Source of the DNA: Panacagrimonas sp052386745
GTDB lineage: Bacteria > Pseudomonadota > Gammaproteobacteria > Nevskiales > Nevskiaceae
Direction of reading: 5' to 3'
DNA: 64,000 nucleotides
Assembly (NCBI GenBank): GCA_052386745.1
Contig: JBQTJW010000005.1
Span: 148,800-212,799 of the forward strand
Shown here: positions 53,545 to 62,643 of the stretch, piece after piece
Position numbering within the stretch: the stretch's first letter is position 1
How the letters are laid out: each line of letters begins with the position of its first letter
The notes under the pieces: model-generated
Databases searched by the model: none
What the model was told of the DNA's origin: nothing
Seen by the model: only the letters and a program-made list of their open reading frames with translations
Position numbers and translations under genes: made by a program

Positions 53545-55641
53545 GTGAAAATCGCATTCGCTATTCTGGGCGGCGTGTCCGCCATGACCGCGGTCAGCGT
53601 CATCCTGGGGCCGATGGACATTCCGGAGCCCGTAACTGTTGCCGCACCGGCGCCGGAGCCGGCGACCGAGCCCGTTCCCGAGGTCACGCTCCGGTCGGGC
53701 ATTCATCTGGAGAACCAGGACCCGGCGGTACGTCCGCAGGACGACCTGTACCGCGCGGTCAACGGTCACTGGCTCGCCAGCACGCAGATCCCGGCAGACA
53801 AATCCAGCTTCGGTGCCTTCACCCAGCTGGCGGACGATGCCGAAACCCGGATGCGCGCCATCGTGGAAGAACTGGCCGCGCTGCCCACCAAGGTGCCGGG
53901 CTCCATCGAACAGAAGGTGGGGGATTACTACGCCGCGTTCATGGACGAGGCGCACATCGAGACGCTCGGCCTGGCGCCGGTGCAGGAAGACCTCGCGGCC
54001 ATCAACGCGGTCACCGACGTGCGGGATCTGCCCGTGTTGTTCGCGGCACTGGCGCGCAACGGCATCTCCGTGCCGCTGCTGCCCTACGTGCACGTGGACC
54101 CGAAGGAACCGACCCGCTACGCCGGCGACTTCTACCAGGGCGGGCTCTCGATGCCCGACCGGGATTTTTACCTGATCGAGGATGAGAAATTCGGCGGCAT
54201 CCGCAGCGCATTCCTCGCCCACGTGGGCGCCATGATGCAGCTGGCCGGCGAGCCGCAGGCGCCCGATAGCGCGCAGGTGATTCTCAAGCTGGAAACGGAA
54301 CTCGCAAAGCTCCAGTGGGACAAGGTGGACCTGCGTGATCCGGTCAAGGGCTACAACCCCTACGTGCAGGCGGAGCTGCCCGGCCTGACCACGGTGGTGG
54401 ACTGGGACACCTATCTCAAGGCGGTAGGATTTGCCTCGCTGCCGAGCGTGCTGATCAGCCAGCCCAGCTACGTCACCGGCCTGGGCAAGCTCCTTCAGAC
54501 CGTCCCGCTCGAACAGTGGAAGACCTACCTGCGCTGGAAGCTGTTCGACACCTACGCGGAGATGCTGCCCAAGGCCTTCGTCGACGAGCACTTTGCATTC
54601 ACCGGCCACATCCTGAACGGCATCCAGGAGCAGCGTCCGCGCTGGAAACGCGGCATTTCCGCGGTGGAGCGCTCGCTGGGTGAGGCGGTGGGCCAGGTGT
54701 ACGTGTCGCGCCATTTCCCGGAAGAGAACAAGCATCACATGGAAGTGATGGTGCAGCAGCTCATCAAGGCCTATGGCCTGGCCATCGACGAGCTGAGCTG
54801 GATGGGGGCGGAAACCAAGGCCGCCGCTCGCGAGAAGCTCGCCAAGTTCAGCTACAAGATCGGCTATCCCAACCGCTGGCGCGATTACTCGCGGCTCGAA
54901 GTGATCGTGGGCGACACCTACGGCAACGCGCGCCGCGCCGCACAGTTCGAGTACGACCGCGACATTGCCAAGCTCGGCGGGCCCGTCGACCGCGAGGAAT
55001 GGGGCATGACGCCGCAGACGGTCAATGCCTACTACAACAGCGAGAAAAACGAGATCGTCTTCCCCGCCGCCATCCTGCAACCGCCGTTCTTCGATGCCGG
55101 CGCCGAGGATGCGGTGAACTACGGCAGCATCGGCGCCGTCATCGGCCACGAGATTTCCCACGGATTCGACGATTCCGGGTCGCAGTACGACGGCGACGGC
55201 AAGCTGCGGGTCTGGTGGACGGCGGACGATCGGGCGCGCTTCGATGCCCTGGGCGCGCAGCTCGCCGCGCAATACGACGCCTACGAGCCGGTGAGCGGCT
55301 ACCACGTCAACGGCAAGTTCACCCTGGGTGAAAACATTGCCGACCTGGGCGGCCTGACCGTGGCCCATCGCGCCTACCAGCTTTCCCTCGATGGCAAGCC
55401 TGCGCCCGTCATCGACGGCCTGAGCGCCGATCAGCGCTTTTTCATGGGCTGGGCGCAAGCCTGGCGGCGGCTGTACCGCGACGAGAACCTGCTCAACCGC
55501 CTCAAGACCGACCCGCATTCGCCCAGTGAATACCGCTGCAACGGCGTGGTGGTGAACGTGCCCGCGTTCTACGACGCGTTCACCGTCAATCCCGGCGATC
55601 GCCTGCACGCCGCGCCCGAGGCGCGCATCAAGATCTGGTGA
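53545..55641 (+). CDS. M13 family zinc metallopeptidase (PepO/neprilysin type)
   Basis: 698-residue exported M13 peptidase. An N-terminal hydrophobic segment (~3-23) serves as signal or anchor, followed by a Pro/Ala/Glu linker. The large helical N-domain starts DDLYRAVNGHWLAST. Zinc ligands are H535 and H539 in GHEISHGFDD and E596 in ENIADLGG. The substrate-binding NAYYNSEKNEIVFPA and the C-terminal CNGVVVNVPAFYDAF are present. It ends RIKIW (family usually ends CxVW), so the terminal cysteine is absent. It degrades periplasmic peptides; exact substrates are unknown. Likely co-transcribed with the Nudix gene. Confidence 0.93.
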   Translation: MKIAFAILGGVSAMTAVSVILGPMDIPEPVTVAAPAPEPATEPVPEVTLRSGIHLENQDPAVRPQDDLYRAVNGHWLASTQIPADKSSFGAFTQLADDAETRMRAIVEELAALPTKVPGSIEQKVGDYYAAFMDEAHIETLGLAPVQEDLAAINAVTDVRDLPVLFAALARNGISVPLLPYVHVDPKEPTRYAGDFYQGGLSMPDRDFYLIEDEKFGGIRSAFLAHVGAMMQLAGEPQAPDSAQVILKLETELAKLQWDKVDLRDPVKGYNPYVQAELPGLTTVVDWDTYLKAVGFASLPSVLISQPSYVTGLGKLLQTVPLEQWKTYLRWKLFDTYAEMLPKAFVDEHFAFTGHILNGIQEQRPRWKRGISAVERSLGEAVGQVYVSRHFPEENKHHMEVMVQQLIKAYGLAIDELSWMGAETKAAAREKLAKFSYKIGYPNRWRDYSRLEVIVGDTYGNARRAAQFEYDRDIAKLGGPVDREEWGMTPQTVNAYYNSEKNEIVFPAAILQPPFFDAGAEDAVNYGSIGAVIGHEISHGFDDSGSQYDGDGKLRVWWTADDRARFDALGAQLAAQYDAYEPVSGYHVNGKFTLGENIADLGGLTVAHRAYQLSLDGKPAPVIDGLSADQRFFMGWAQAWRRLYRDENLLNRLKTDPHSPSEYRCNGVVVNVPAFYDAFTVNPGDRLHAAPEARIKIW

Positions 55642-55646
55642 GGATT

Positions 55647-55994
55647 TCAGTCGAGGACGGGCGCCGGGCCGCGTTTCCAGCCGTACCGCGCGAAACTCGC
55701 GCGCCCGTTCTCGAAGATCACCCCTTCCGCCACCAGGCGCGCTTTCTGTTCGGAGTAGGCCGCGCTCGAAACGGGCAAGGCAATGCGGCCCTGCGCATTG
55801 ATGACGCGATGCCAGGGCAGGCCGTGGGGCGCTCCGGCATCCGCCAGCGACCTGCCGACCATGCGGGCGCGGCCCGGCAGTCCCGCCGCAAACGCCACCT
55901 GCGCATAGCTCGCCACGCGTCCACGCGGAATCTGCCGGATGACGGCCCAGAAGCGGGGATAGGCGTCGTCAGCGGTGATGGAGGATCTTGGCAT
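55647..55994 (-). CDS. Alkyltransferase-like protein (Atl), MGMT DNA-binding fold
   Basis: 115-residue protein of the MGMT C-terminal fold in which the acceptor cysteine is replaced: the active-site motif is P60-W61-H-R-V instead of PCHRV. This is the hallmark of alkyltransferase-like proteins, which bind O6-alkylguanine and hand lesions to nucleotide excision repair without repairing them. The DNA-binding helix region is RGRVASYAQVAFAAGLPGRARMVGRSL. ATG 55994 begins MPRSSITADDAYPRFWAVI. It converges with the M13 gene and is divergent from the LysE gene. Confidence 0.9.
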   Translation of the reverse strand: MPRSSITADDAYPRFWAVIRQIPRGRVASYAQVAFAAGLPGRARMVGRSLADAGAPHGLPWHRVINAQGRIALPVSSAAYSEQKARLVAEGVIFENGRASFARYGWKRGPAPVLD

Positions 55995-56068
55995 GGCGCC
56001 GCCGGCTCGGTGGTTCGGGCTCTGCGGAACATTTTGCGCTACCGGCCACCGCACATCAGGCTTTGGCC

Positions 56069-56689
56069 ATGCTGAGCCTCTCGCTGGCGCAGATCGCGGC
56101 CCTGCTCGCAGCAATGGCGCTGCTTGCTGCCCTGCCGAGCGTCAGCGTGATGACCGTCGTGGCGCGATCCGCGAGCCTGGGACTTGCGCACGGCGCCGCG
56201 ACCAGCCTGGGAATCGTGGCGGGCGATCTGGTGTTTGTGGTGATTGCCATCACCGGCCTGTCCGTGCTGTCGCAGGCGCTGGGCGGATGGTTCGTGGCGG
56301 TGAAGTATCTGGGAGCTTCCTACCTGGTCGTGACGGGATTGGCGCTGCTGCGGAGCAGACGTTCAACCGGGGGGACAACCCGGGTGGCACCGGCATCGCT
56401 CGGGTCGAGCTTCATGGCCGGCCTGCTCATCACGCTGGCCGACCAGAAAGCCATCCTGTTCTACCTCGCCTTCTTCCCCGCGTTTGTTGACCTCGGCCGC
56501 TTGACGGCGATGGATTGCGTGACCATTGCCGGCGTGACCTGCCTGTCTGTCGGCGGCGTGAAAATGATCTACGCGGCCGCGGCACGCGGGGCCGCCCAGG
56601 CGATGGGCGAGCGCCTGCACGGCGGCATGGCTGCGGCGGCCGGAATCGCGATGGTGATCGCGGGCCTGGTAGTCGTCGCGAGAGCCTGA
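56069..56689 (+). CDS. LysE-family amino acid exporter
   Basis: 206-residue inner-membrane protein of the LysE/RhtB family with about six membrane helices. It shows SVSVMTVVARSASLGLAHGAATSLGIVAGDLVFV near the N-terminus, the second-helix FVAVKYLGASYLVVTGLALLRS and FMAGLLITLADQKAILFYLAFFPAFV, the usual family blocks. ATG 56069 (MLSLSLAQIAALLAAMA) is chosen; the frame extends upstream into sequence shared antisense with the Atl gene. The substrate is likely an amino acid or related metabolite but not identifiable. Confidence 0.9.
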   Translation: MLSLSLAQIAALLAAMALLAALPSVSVMTVVARSASLGLAHGAATSLGIVAGDLVFVVIAITGLSVLSQALGGWFVAVKYLGASYLVVTGLALLRSRRSTGGTTRVAPASLGSSFMAGLLITLADQKAILFYLAFFPAFVDLGRLTAMDCVTIAGVTCLSVGGVKMIYAAAARGAAQAMGERLHGGMAAAAGIAMVIAGLVVVARA

Positions 56690-56732
56690 AGTTCCCTGGC
56701 CTCCGGACACGTCGCGCCCCACACCGGAGTAT

Positions 56733-57896
56733 TCAGGCTGTCGCCGCAAGAACCTCGACCACCTGATCCAGGTGCTCGGTGCCGATATGCAGGTGAGGCG
56801 CCATGCGCAAACCTTTCCCGCGTGTCATCAGGATCACTCTTGATCGCTCCAGCGCCTGGACGACGGCAGGCAGCGTTGCCGGCGGCGGGAGCAGGGCACA
56901 GAGGTGCGGCGCGTGTCCGGGCACCAACCAGTCACCGAGTCCCCGTCGTCCAAGCGCGCCTCGCAGGTAGGCCGTCAACTGCGCCAGGTGTTCGCTGATC
57001 CCGGCCACGGTCCAGTCGCGCACCTGCGCGAGGGCGGCCGTGGACATGGGCACGGAGATCGGGTGCGGATAGGGGCCGAAGTCGAAGCGCCGTGCGCCGG
57101 GCCGGAACGGCGGCATCGCCTCGCTCAAGGTGGCGAAGTCGCCGGCAGCCTCGCGGGCGAGGATGGTCTGCTCGATCGGCACGCCCGACTCGCGCCAGCG
57201 CGGCGCAGCCCACAGCCAGCCGAGGCCGAACGCGCCCAGCAGCCACTTGTGCCCCGGGCTGATGACGAAATCCGGCGCGATGCCCGCAAGGTCCAGCGGC
57301 AGGGCGCCGAGCGACTGGCTGGCGTCTATCACCAGTCCCGCGCCCACGGCCCGCGCGGCCTGCGCGATGCGCGCCAGGTCCAGCACCGCGCCGTCGATCC
57401 AGTGGCAGTGCGGCACGCAGATCACCGCCGTCTGCCCGTCGATGCTGCGCAGGACGGCCGCCGTCCAGCTCTCGCCGTCCGCCGGCTGGGCGCAGCGCAG
57501 TCCGGCATCGGCAGCCTGCGCCTGTACCTGCCACGCCGCGCGGTTGGAGGGATATTCGTGCGCCAGCACCACCACGTTCTGCCCGGCGGCCAGCGGCAGG
57601 TTGTTGGCGGCCACGGCCATGCCGTAGCTCACCGAAGGCGTGAAGGCGAGTGCATCCGCCTCGGTGCCCAGCACCTCGGCGGCTAGCTCGCGCAAAGCCT
57701 CGCCCTGCTCGCGCCAGCGGGTATGGGCGCCGCGCCAGGGCGTGGCGTGGTCGCGCAGGGCCTGGGCGCCGGCCTCGCTGACGCTGCGCAGGCGCGGCCC
57801 GGCACCGGCGGAATTGAGGTAGATGACGTCGGCAGGCAGGTCGAAGAGTTCGCGTCTTGTGTCCAGAACGCGGCTTCTGGGCTTGGGGGCGGTCAT
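56733..57896 (-). CDS. Class V aminotransferase-fold PLP enzyme, EgtE-like candidate
   Basis: 387-residue PLP enzyme of the class V aminotransferase/cysteine desulfurase fold. The PLP lysine is K217 in ISPGHKWLLGAFG, with Asp191 and Gln194 in VIDASQSLG, and HEYPSNRAAW is typical. ATG 57896 begins MTAPKPRSR. It is divergent from egtB with 82 bp between starts. EgtE, the hercynylcysteine sulfoxide lyase of ergothioneine biosynthesis, belongs to this fold; the position next to egtBD makes that role plausible, but a desulfurase or other lyase cannot be excluded. Confidence 0.75.
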   Translation of the reverse strand: MTAPKPRSRVLDTRRELFDLPADVIYLNSAGAGPRLRSVSEAGAQALRDHATPWRGAHTRWREQGEALRELAAEVLGTEADALAFTPSVSYGMAVAANNLPLAAGQNVVVLAHEYPSNRAAWQVQAQAADAGLRCAQPADGESWTAAVLRSIDGQTAVICVPHCHWIDGAVLDLARIAQAARAVGAGLVIDASQSLGALPLDLAGIAPDFVISPGHKWLLGAFGLGWLWAAPRWRESGVPIEQTILAREAAGDFATLSEAMPPFRPGARRFDFGPYPHPISVPMSTAALAQVRDWTVAGISEHLAQLTAYLRGALGRRGLGDWLVPGHAPHLCALLPPPATLPAVVQALERSRVILMTRGKGLRMAPHLHIGTEHLDQVVEVLAATA

Positions 57897-57978
57897 GGGG
57901 TTTGAACGGACTGGCGCCAGCCCCAACGATGCCGTATCCCTGTCTCCCACGCATCAGCGTTTCGGATCGGCTCCACCC

Positions 57979-59250
57979 ATGCTCGACGGCAAGCGCCTCG
58001 CGGAACCCGCCTTATCCGCCGTGACTGCGGACGCGGTGGCGCGCGCCTTCGCGCGGGTTAGGACCGCCAGCGTCGCGCTGGTGGACGGGCTCGCGCCCGA
58101 GGACACCGCGCTGCAATCCATGCCCGACGCCAGCCCCAGCAAGTGGCACCTGGCGCATACCAGCTGGTTCTTCGAGCAGTTCGTGCTGGCACGTGACCCG
58201 GCTTATGTGCCGTACGACGAGCGCTGGAATTTCCTGTTCAACTCCTACTACCAGAGCGTGGGCCCCATGCACGCGCGACCGCAGCGCGGCCTGCTGTCGC
58301 GGCCGACCCTGGCCGAGGTCCTGGCCTACCGGCAGGAAGTGGACGACCGCGTTCAGCACCTGCTCGCACGCACCTCCGACCCTGCGGTGCCGCCGCTGGT
58401 GACCCTGGGCCTGCACCACGAGCAGCAGCACCAGGAGCTTCTGCTCACCGACCTCAAGCACCTGTTCTCGCTCAACCCGCTGGAACCGGCCTACCGCGCC
58501 GCCATCGCCGGTGCTCCCGCGCTGGACGTGCCGATGCGTTTCATCGACGGCCCGCAGGGCGTGACGCAGATCGGCCATGCGGGTGAGAAGTTTGCGTTCG
58601 ACTGCGAAACCCCGAGGCACCGCGTCCTCCTGCAAGCCCACGCCATGGCCAACCGACCCGTGAACAACGAGGAATTCCGCACCTTCGTGCGCGACGGTGG
58701 CTATCGCGAGCCGGCGCTGTGGCTGTCCGAAGGCTGGAACACCGTGACCCAGCGCCAATGGCAGCGCCCGCTGTACTGGGGCGACGACCTGGAGAGCGAG
58801 TTCACGCTGCGCGGGCGGAAGGCCCTGGATCCGCGGGCCGCGGTCACTCACCTGAGCTTTTTCGAAGCCGACGCCTTCGCGCGCTGGGCCGGCGCCCGCC
58901 TGCCCACCGAGGCCGAGTGGGAAGTGGCCGCGGCGGCCCTTCCCGTGAAGGGCAACCTGGCCGACTCCGGCACCCTGCATCCGGGCGGACCGCAGTCCGC
59001 GGATGGCTTTTTGCAGGTGTTCGGCGACGTCTGGGAATGGACCGGCAGCCCGTACCTGAGCTACCCCGGCTACCGTCCGCCCGACGGCGCGCTGGGCGAA
59101 TACAACGGCAAGTTCATGTGCGGACAGTACGTGCTGCGTGGCGGCTCCTGCATCACGCCCGCGGACCACGTCCGCGCCACCTACCGCAACTTCTTCACGC
59201 CCGCCGACCGCTGGCAGTTCAGCGGCGTGCGCCTGGCACAGGACCGGTGA
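57979..59250 (+). CDS. egtB: Ergothioneine biosynthesis sulfoxide synthase EgtB
   Basis: 423-residue non-heme iron enzyme that couples hercynine to a thiol donor with O2. The N-terminal DinB-like domain (~15-160) carries the three-histidine site: H60 in WHLAHTSWFFE and H147/H151 in HHEQQHQELLL. The C-terminal FGE-sulfatase fold (~180-423) includes LPTEAEWEVAAAAL, GDVWEWTGSPYLSYPG and the end FFTPADRWQFSGVRLAQDR. ATG 57979 gives MLDGKRLAEP, preferred to upstream starts that overlap the divergent gene. It precedes egtD by 2 bp. Confidence 0.92.
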   Translation: MLDGKRLAEPALSAVTADAVARAFARVRTASVALVDGLAPEDTALQSMPDASPSKWHLAHTSWFFEQFVLARDPAYVPYDERWNFLFNSYYQSVGPMHARPQRGLLSRPTLAEVLAYRQEVDDRVQHLLARTSDPAVPPLVTLGLHHEQQHQELLLTDLKHLFSLNPLEPAYRAAIAGAPALDVPMRFIDGPQGVTQIGHAGEKFAFDCETPRHRVLLQAHAMANRPVNNEEFRTFVRDGGYREPALWLSEGWNTVTQRQWQRPLYWGDDLESEFTLRGRKALDPRAAVTHLSFFEADAFARWAGARLPTEAEWEVAAAALPVKGNLADSGTLHPGGPQSADGFLQVFGDVWEWTGSPYLSYPGYRPPDGALGEYNGKFMCGQYVLRGGSCITPADHVRATYRNFFTPADRWQFSGVRLAQDR

Positions 59251-59252
59251 CC

Positions 59253-60221
59253 ATGCCCTGCGTCGCCGCAGCGGAGGCGGGCGAACCGCCGCGCGACGCC
59301 AGCCGCTTCCTGCTGGACGTGCGCAAGGGCCTGTCGGCCACGCCCAGGCGCATCCCGTCCAAGTACTTCTACGACGCCCGCGGCTCGGCCCTGTTCGAGA
59401 AGATCTGCGCGCAGCCGGAGTACTACCTGACGCGCGTGGAGCAGGACATCCTGCGCACGCAGGCCGATGACATGGCGCGCCACGTGGGCCCGCGCGCGCT
59501 GGTGGTCGAGTACGGCAGCGGCAGCGCGGTGAAGACGCAGCGCCTGCTGGCGGCGCTGAGCGACCCGGTGGCCTACATGCCGGTCGAGATCTCGGGCAGT
59601 GCGCTCGATGCCAGCCTGCGCAGCCTGGGCGCGGCGTTTCCGCAGGTGGAGATGCTGCCGCTGCGCGCCGACTTCACCGCCGCCCTCACGCTGCCACGTC
59701 CGCGGCGCGAACCCGCCAGCGTGCTGATCTTTTTCCCCGGCTCCACGCTCGGCAATTTCGAGCCCGCCGACGCCCAGCGCCTGCTGCGCGTGATGCACGC
59801 CGAAATGGGCCAGAACGGCGCCGCGCTGATCGGCATCGACCTGCAGAAGGACGTGGCCGTGATTGAGGCGGCCTACAACGATCGTGCCGGCGTCACCGCG
59901 GAGTTCACCCTCAACCTGCTGCACCGGATCAACCGCGAACTGGGCGCCGATTTCCGCGTGGACCAGTTCGCCCACCAGGCGCGCTACAACCCGCTGGCCG
60001 GGCGCATCGAGACGCGCATCCTCAGCCTGGCCGGGCAAACCGTGAACCTGGACGGCGCCCGGTTCCATTTCGCCGCAGGCGAAAAGATGCTGGTGGAATA
60101 CAGCTGCAAGTATTCCCTGCCGCAGTTCGAGCGCATGGCCGCCGGCGCGGGCCTGCGCCTGGCCCAGACCTGGACCGACCCGGACCGCATGTTCGCGGTG
60201 ACGCTGCTGCGGCGCGCCTGA
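59253..60221 (+). CDS. egtD: L-histidine N-alpha-methyltransferase EgtD
   Basis: 322-residue SAM-dependent methyltransferase that trimethylates histidine to hercynine, the first step of ergothioneine biosynthesis. Signatures are IPSKYFYDARGSALFEKIC, YYLTRVEQDIL, VVEYGSGSAVKTQRLL (SAM site), FFPGSTLGNFEP and NLLHRINRELGADF. ATG 59253 begins 2 bp after the egtB stop, so they form an operon. It converges on the DUF427 gene with one base between stops. No egtA or egtC is seen in the window, as in many Gram-negative pathways that use cysteine directly. Confidence 0.95.
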   Translation: MPCVAAAEAGEPPRDASRFLLDVRKGLSATPRRIPSKYFYDARGSALFEKICAQPEYYLTRVEQDILRTQADDMARHVGPRALVVEYGSGSAVKTQRLLAALSDPVAYMPVEISGSALDASLRSLGAAFPQVEMLPLRADFTAALTLPRPRREPASVLIFFPGSTLGNFEPADAQRLLRVMHAEMGQNGAALIGIDLQKDVAVIEAAYNDRAGVTAEFTLNLLHRINRELGADFRVDQFAHQARYNPLAGRIETRILSLAGQTVNLDGARFHFAAGEKMLVEYSCKYSLPQFERMAAGAGLRLAQTWTDPDRMFAVTLLRRA

Positions 60222-60222
60222 C

Positions 60223-60504
60223 TCAGGCCGAAACGTTCACGCCTTTCCAGAAGGCGATCCGGCCCTGAATTCGTTCGGCCGCGGGCATGGGCTCGGGGTA
60301 GTACCAGGCGGCCTGTACATTGGTTTCGCCATTCACCACCACGTCGTAGTAGCGCGCCGTGCCCTTCCAGCCGCAGAACGTTTCGTGCGTCGACGGGCGC
60401 AGATACTCGCGCCGGATCGCCTCCGGCGGAAAGTAATGGTTGCCTTCGACGACGATGGTGTCGTCGCTCTGCGCCAGCACCGCGCCGTTCCAGCTAGCCT
60501 TCAC
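60223..60504 (-). CDS. DUF427 domain protein
   Basis: 93-residue DUF427 protein, function unknown. It shows KASWNGAVLAQSDDTIVVEGNHYFPPEAI and FCGWKGTARYYDVVVNG, the family core, and AAWYYPEPMPAAE. I use GTG 60504, which yields the standard-length protein starting (V/M)KASWNG. The frame is also open from TTG 60594, which would add 30 unconserved residues overlapping the VCBS gene. It lies 34 bp downstream of the VCBS stop on the same strand. Confidence 0.8.
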   Translation of the reverse strand: MKASWNGAVLAQSDDTIVVEGNHYFPPEAIRREYLRPSTHETFCGWKGTARYYDVVVNGETNVQAAWYYPEPMPAAERIQGRIAFWKGVNVSA

Positions 60505-60538
60505 GTTGGGGATTTCCAGCCACGGGTCGGGCGCCCGA

Positions 60539-62425
60539 TCACGGCGATGAACCCACCTTCGTCGTGGACGTGAAGTCGTCCGAGACGCCGCCAATGGTCA
60601 CGCGGGTGCTGACCGCCGTGCTGAACGCGCCGGACGCGGTATGGCGCGCGCGGACGCGGTCGCCGTTGCGCACCGTGCCTTTTACCGTGGTGAACGCGCC
60701 GCCGTTGATCGAGTAGCTTCCCCCGCTGACCGTGATCGCCGTGGCCGAGTTGATGCCCGCGATCACCACCGGGCTGCTCGTCACCACTTTCTTGCGGCTC
60801 ACGCCCGCGACATCGGTGAAGTGGAAGGGGTCCGGGCGGGTGTCGACGTTGGGCAGGATGCTGCCCTTGCCGCGGCCGTCGACGATGTCCACCGGCCCGA
60901 ATTCCAGCGCCCGCACCGACACGGTCTTGGTCTCCGCGTTGATCCCCAGCAGTTCGGGCCGGCCGTCGCCGTTGAGGTCGGCCGCAAGCGAGGCATCCCT
61001 GGTGATGGGCGGCGCGATTTCGACCGGGGCGGCGAACTCGGGTGTCGAAGTGCTGGAGGCGGTCCGGTTGAGCAGGACGGTGAGCGCACCCGACTCGTCC
61101 GAGGCCACGAGATCAGGCCATCCATCGACGTTGAGATCGGCCAGGGCCAGCGGGCTGCTGCTTGCGCCCGGTCCGCCGTTGACGTCGACCCCGGGCTTGA
61201 AGTCCGCGGGCGTCTTGCCCGCGGCCGTGTCATTGATCAGAACCAGATTGCGCGTCACCAGGTCGGGCAGCCCGTCGTTGTTCACGTCGCCCGTGGCGAG
61301 GAAGTCCGCGTTGAACTCGTTGTCGAGTGCCTGCGCGTCGCCAAAGCTGGGAGCTGCAGCACCGTTGGCCGTGGTATTCAGGAAGAGGCTCGTGCTGGAG
61401 ACCTGGTTTCGCGGAAAAATGCTGCGGACCGCCAGGTCCGGCTTGCCGTCGCCGTTGAGGTCAGCCGCCACGAGCAGGACCGGGTCGCTCAGATCAAAAT
61501 CCTTGTGAGCCGCGAAGCCGGCCGTTGTCGCGCCTTGCGCGGTCGTGTTGAGAAAAACTGAAAAGCCCTGCTGGACAAAGGCCGGTGCGCCACCGGGTGC
61601 CGGCACGCCCCGGTTGACCACTGCAAGATCCGGCTTCCCGTCTCCATTGAAATCGGCAACCGTCAGGAAGTCCGGCCTCTTCCCGGCCGGCAATTTCTTG
61701 GGCGCGGCGAACGTGGGTGTCGCGGCACCAGTCGCCGTGGTGTTGAGCAGCACGGAAACCGCGTCCTGGGTCTGGCTCTCGGCGGGATTCACGACCGCAA
61801 TGTCCGGCTTCCCGTCGCCGTTGAAGTCGCCGGTCACCACCGCCCCCGGCACATTGCCGGCCGCGAAGCTGACCGCCGCCGCCAGGGTCGGCGCCGCGCC
61901 GCTCGCCGAAGTGGTGTTGAGCAGCACCGACACGCGATCCGCAGCCGGCTCGGCCACCACCACGTCGGCCTTGCCGTCCCTGTTGAAATCGGCCACCGCA
62001 AGCGAGGACGGATCGGTGCCCGCCGGGAAGCTGTGGAGCACGGCGTCGTCTTCCAGCGGACCGTTGGCGGCCTTCAGGTCCACGACAAAATTCCGGGTAC
62101 TGGCAGCGCGGCCCGGACGAATGGGAACGCGGATCTTGGCCTGCGTGGCGTCGGCCGGAATGACGAGCGTTCCACGTTGCGCCGTGTAGTCCACGCCCGC
62201 CACCGCCGAGCGATCGTGCGTTTCATACGACAGCGTCACCTCGCTGCCGAGCGCACCGGTACGGCTGACCTTGAATTCCATGGGCTTGGCCGAGGCCGTG
62301 GGCCGCACCAGCGACGCATCGCCGATGCGAATGGCGGGCTCCTCCGCCGACACGGCCGCGCTGCACAGGGAAGCGCCGGCCACAACGGCCATGGTGCACA
62401 ACAGGATTCGCGGCTGGGCGCTCAT
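60539..62425 (-). CDS. Secreted VCBS/FG-GAP repeat protein with Calx-beta-like domain
   Basis: 628-residue exported protein: signal peptide (~1-30), a Calx-beta-like domain (~45-120: FKVSRTGALGSEVTLSYETH, SAVAGVDYTAQRGTL), then seven FG-GAP/VCBS units with calcium-type D-x-[ND]-x-DG-x-x-D loops (e.g. ADFNRDGKADVVVAE, GDFNGDGKPDIAVVN, ADLNGDGKPDLAV, GDVNNDGLPDLV). The C-terminal ~100 residues form a beta-rich domain (VVIAGINSATAITVSGGSYSI, GTVRNGDRVRARHTASGAF). ATG 62425 has GGAGA upstream. Probably cell-surface or extracellular, binding Ca2+; no enzyme domain is seen. Confidence 0.85.
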   Translation of the reverse strand: MSAQPRILLCTMAVVAGASLCSAAVSAEEPAIRIGDASLVRPTASAKPMEFKVSRTGALGSEVTLSYETHDRSAVAGVDYTAQRGTLVIPADATQAKIRVPIRPGRAASTRNFVVDLKAANGPLEDDAVLHSFPAGTDPSSLAVADFNRDGKADVVVAEPAADRVSVLLNTTSASGAAPTLAAAVSFAAGNVPGAVVTGDFNGDGKPDIAVVNPAESQTQDAVSVLLNTTATGAATPTFAAPKKLPAGKRPDFLTVADFNGDGKPDLAVVNRGVPAPGGAPAFVQQGFSVFLNTTAQGATTAGFAAHKDFDLSDPVLLVAADLNGDGKPDLAVRSIFPRNQVSSTSLFLNTTANGAAAPSFGDAQALDNEFNADFLATGDVNNDGLPDLVTRNLVLINDTAAGKTPADFKPGVDVNGGPGASSSPLALADLNVDGWPDLVASDESGALTVLLNRTASSTSTPEFAAPVEIAPPITRDASLAADLNGDGRPELLGINAETKTVSVRALEFGPVDIVDGRGKGSILPNVDTRPDPFHFTDVAGVSRKKVVTSSPVVIAGINSATAITVSGGSYSINGGAFTTVKGTVRNGDRVRARHTASGAFSTAVSTRVTIGGVSDDFTSTTKVGSSP

Positions 62426-62643
62426 GCAGGGTCTCCGGTGATCGATATTTTTAGGGTCTGACCCATCTCGGCAGGTCGTTTGCCACGATGCTAGCCAAAG
62501 CGTGAATGCCAGGGCAATGGAGTCGGGTGCCCAGCCCAATGCAGTCCGGGCGCTGGCGAACCGTCGCAGGCTCGTCCCGTGCCGGAAGGGCGTGCGGCTT
62601 GCTTTCGACCATGCAGCTCACTATCCTGCGCGGCGTTTTGAAG

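Noticed and set aside
52951..55608. An 885-codon open frame on the - strand
   Set aside because: It is antisense to the Nudix and M13 genes; the + strand has intact HEISH and Nudix motifs.
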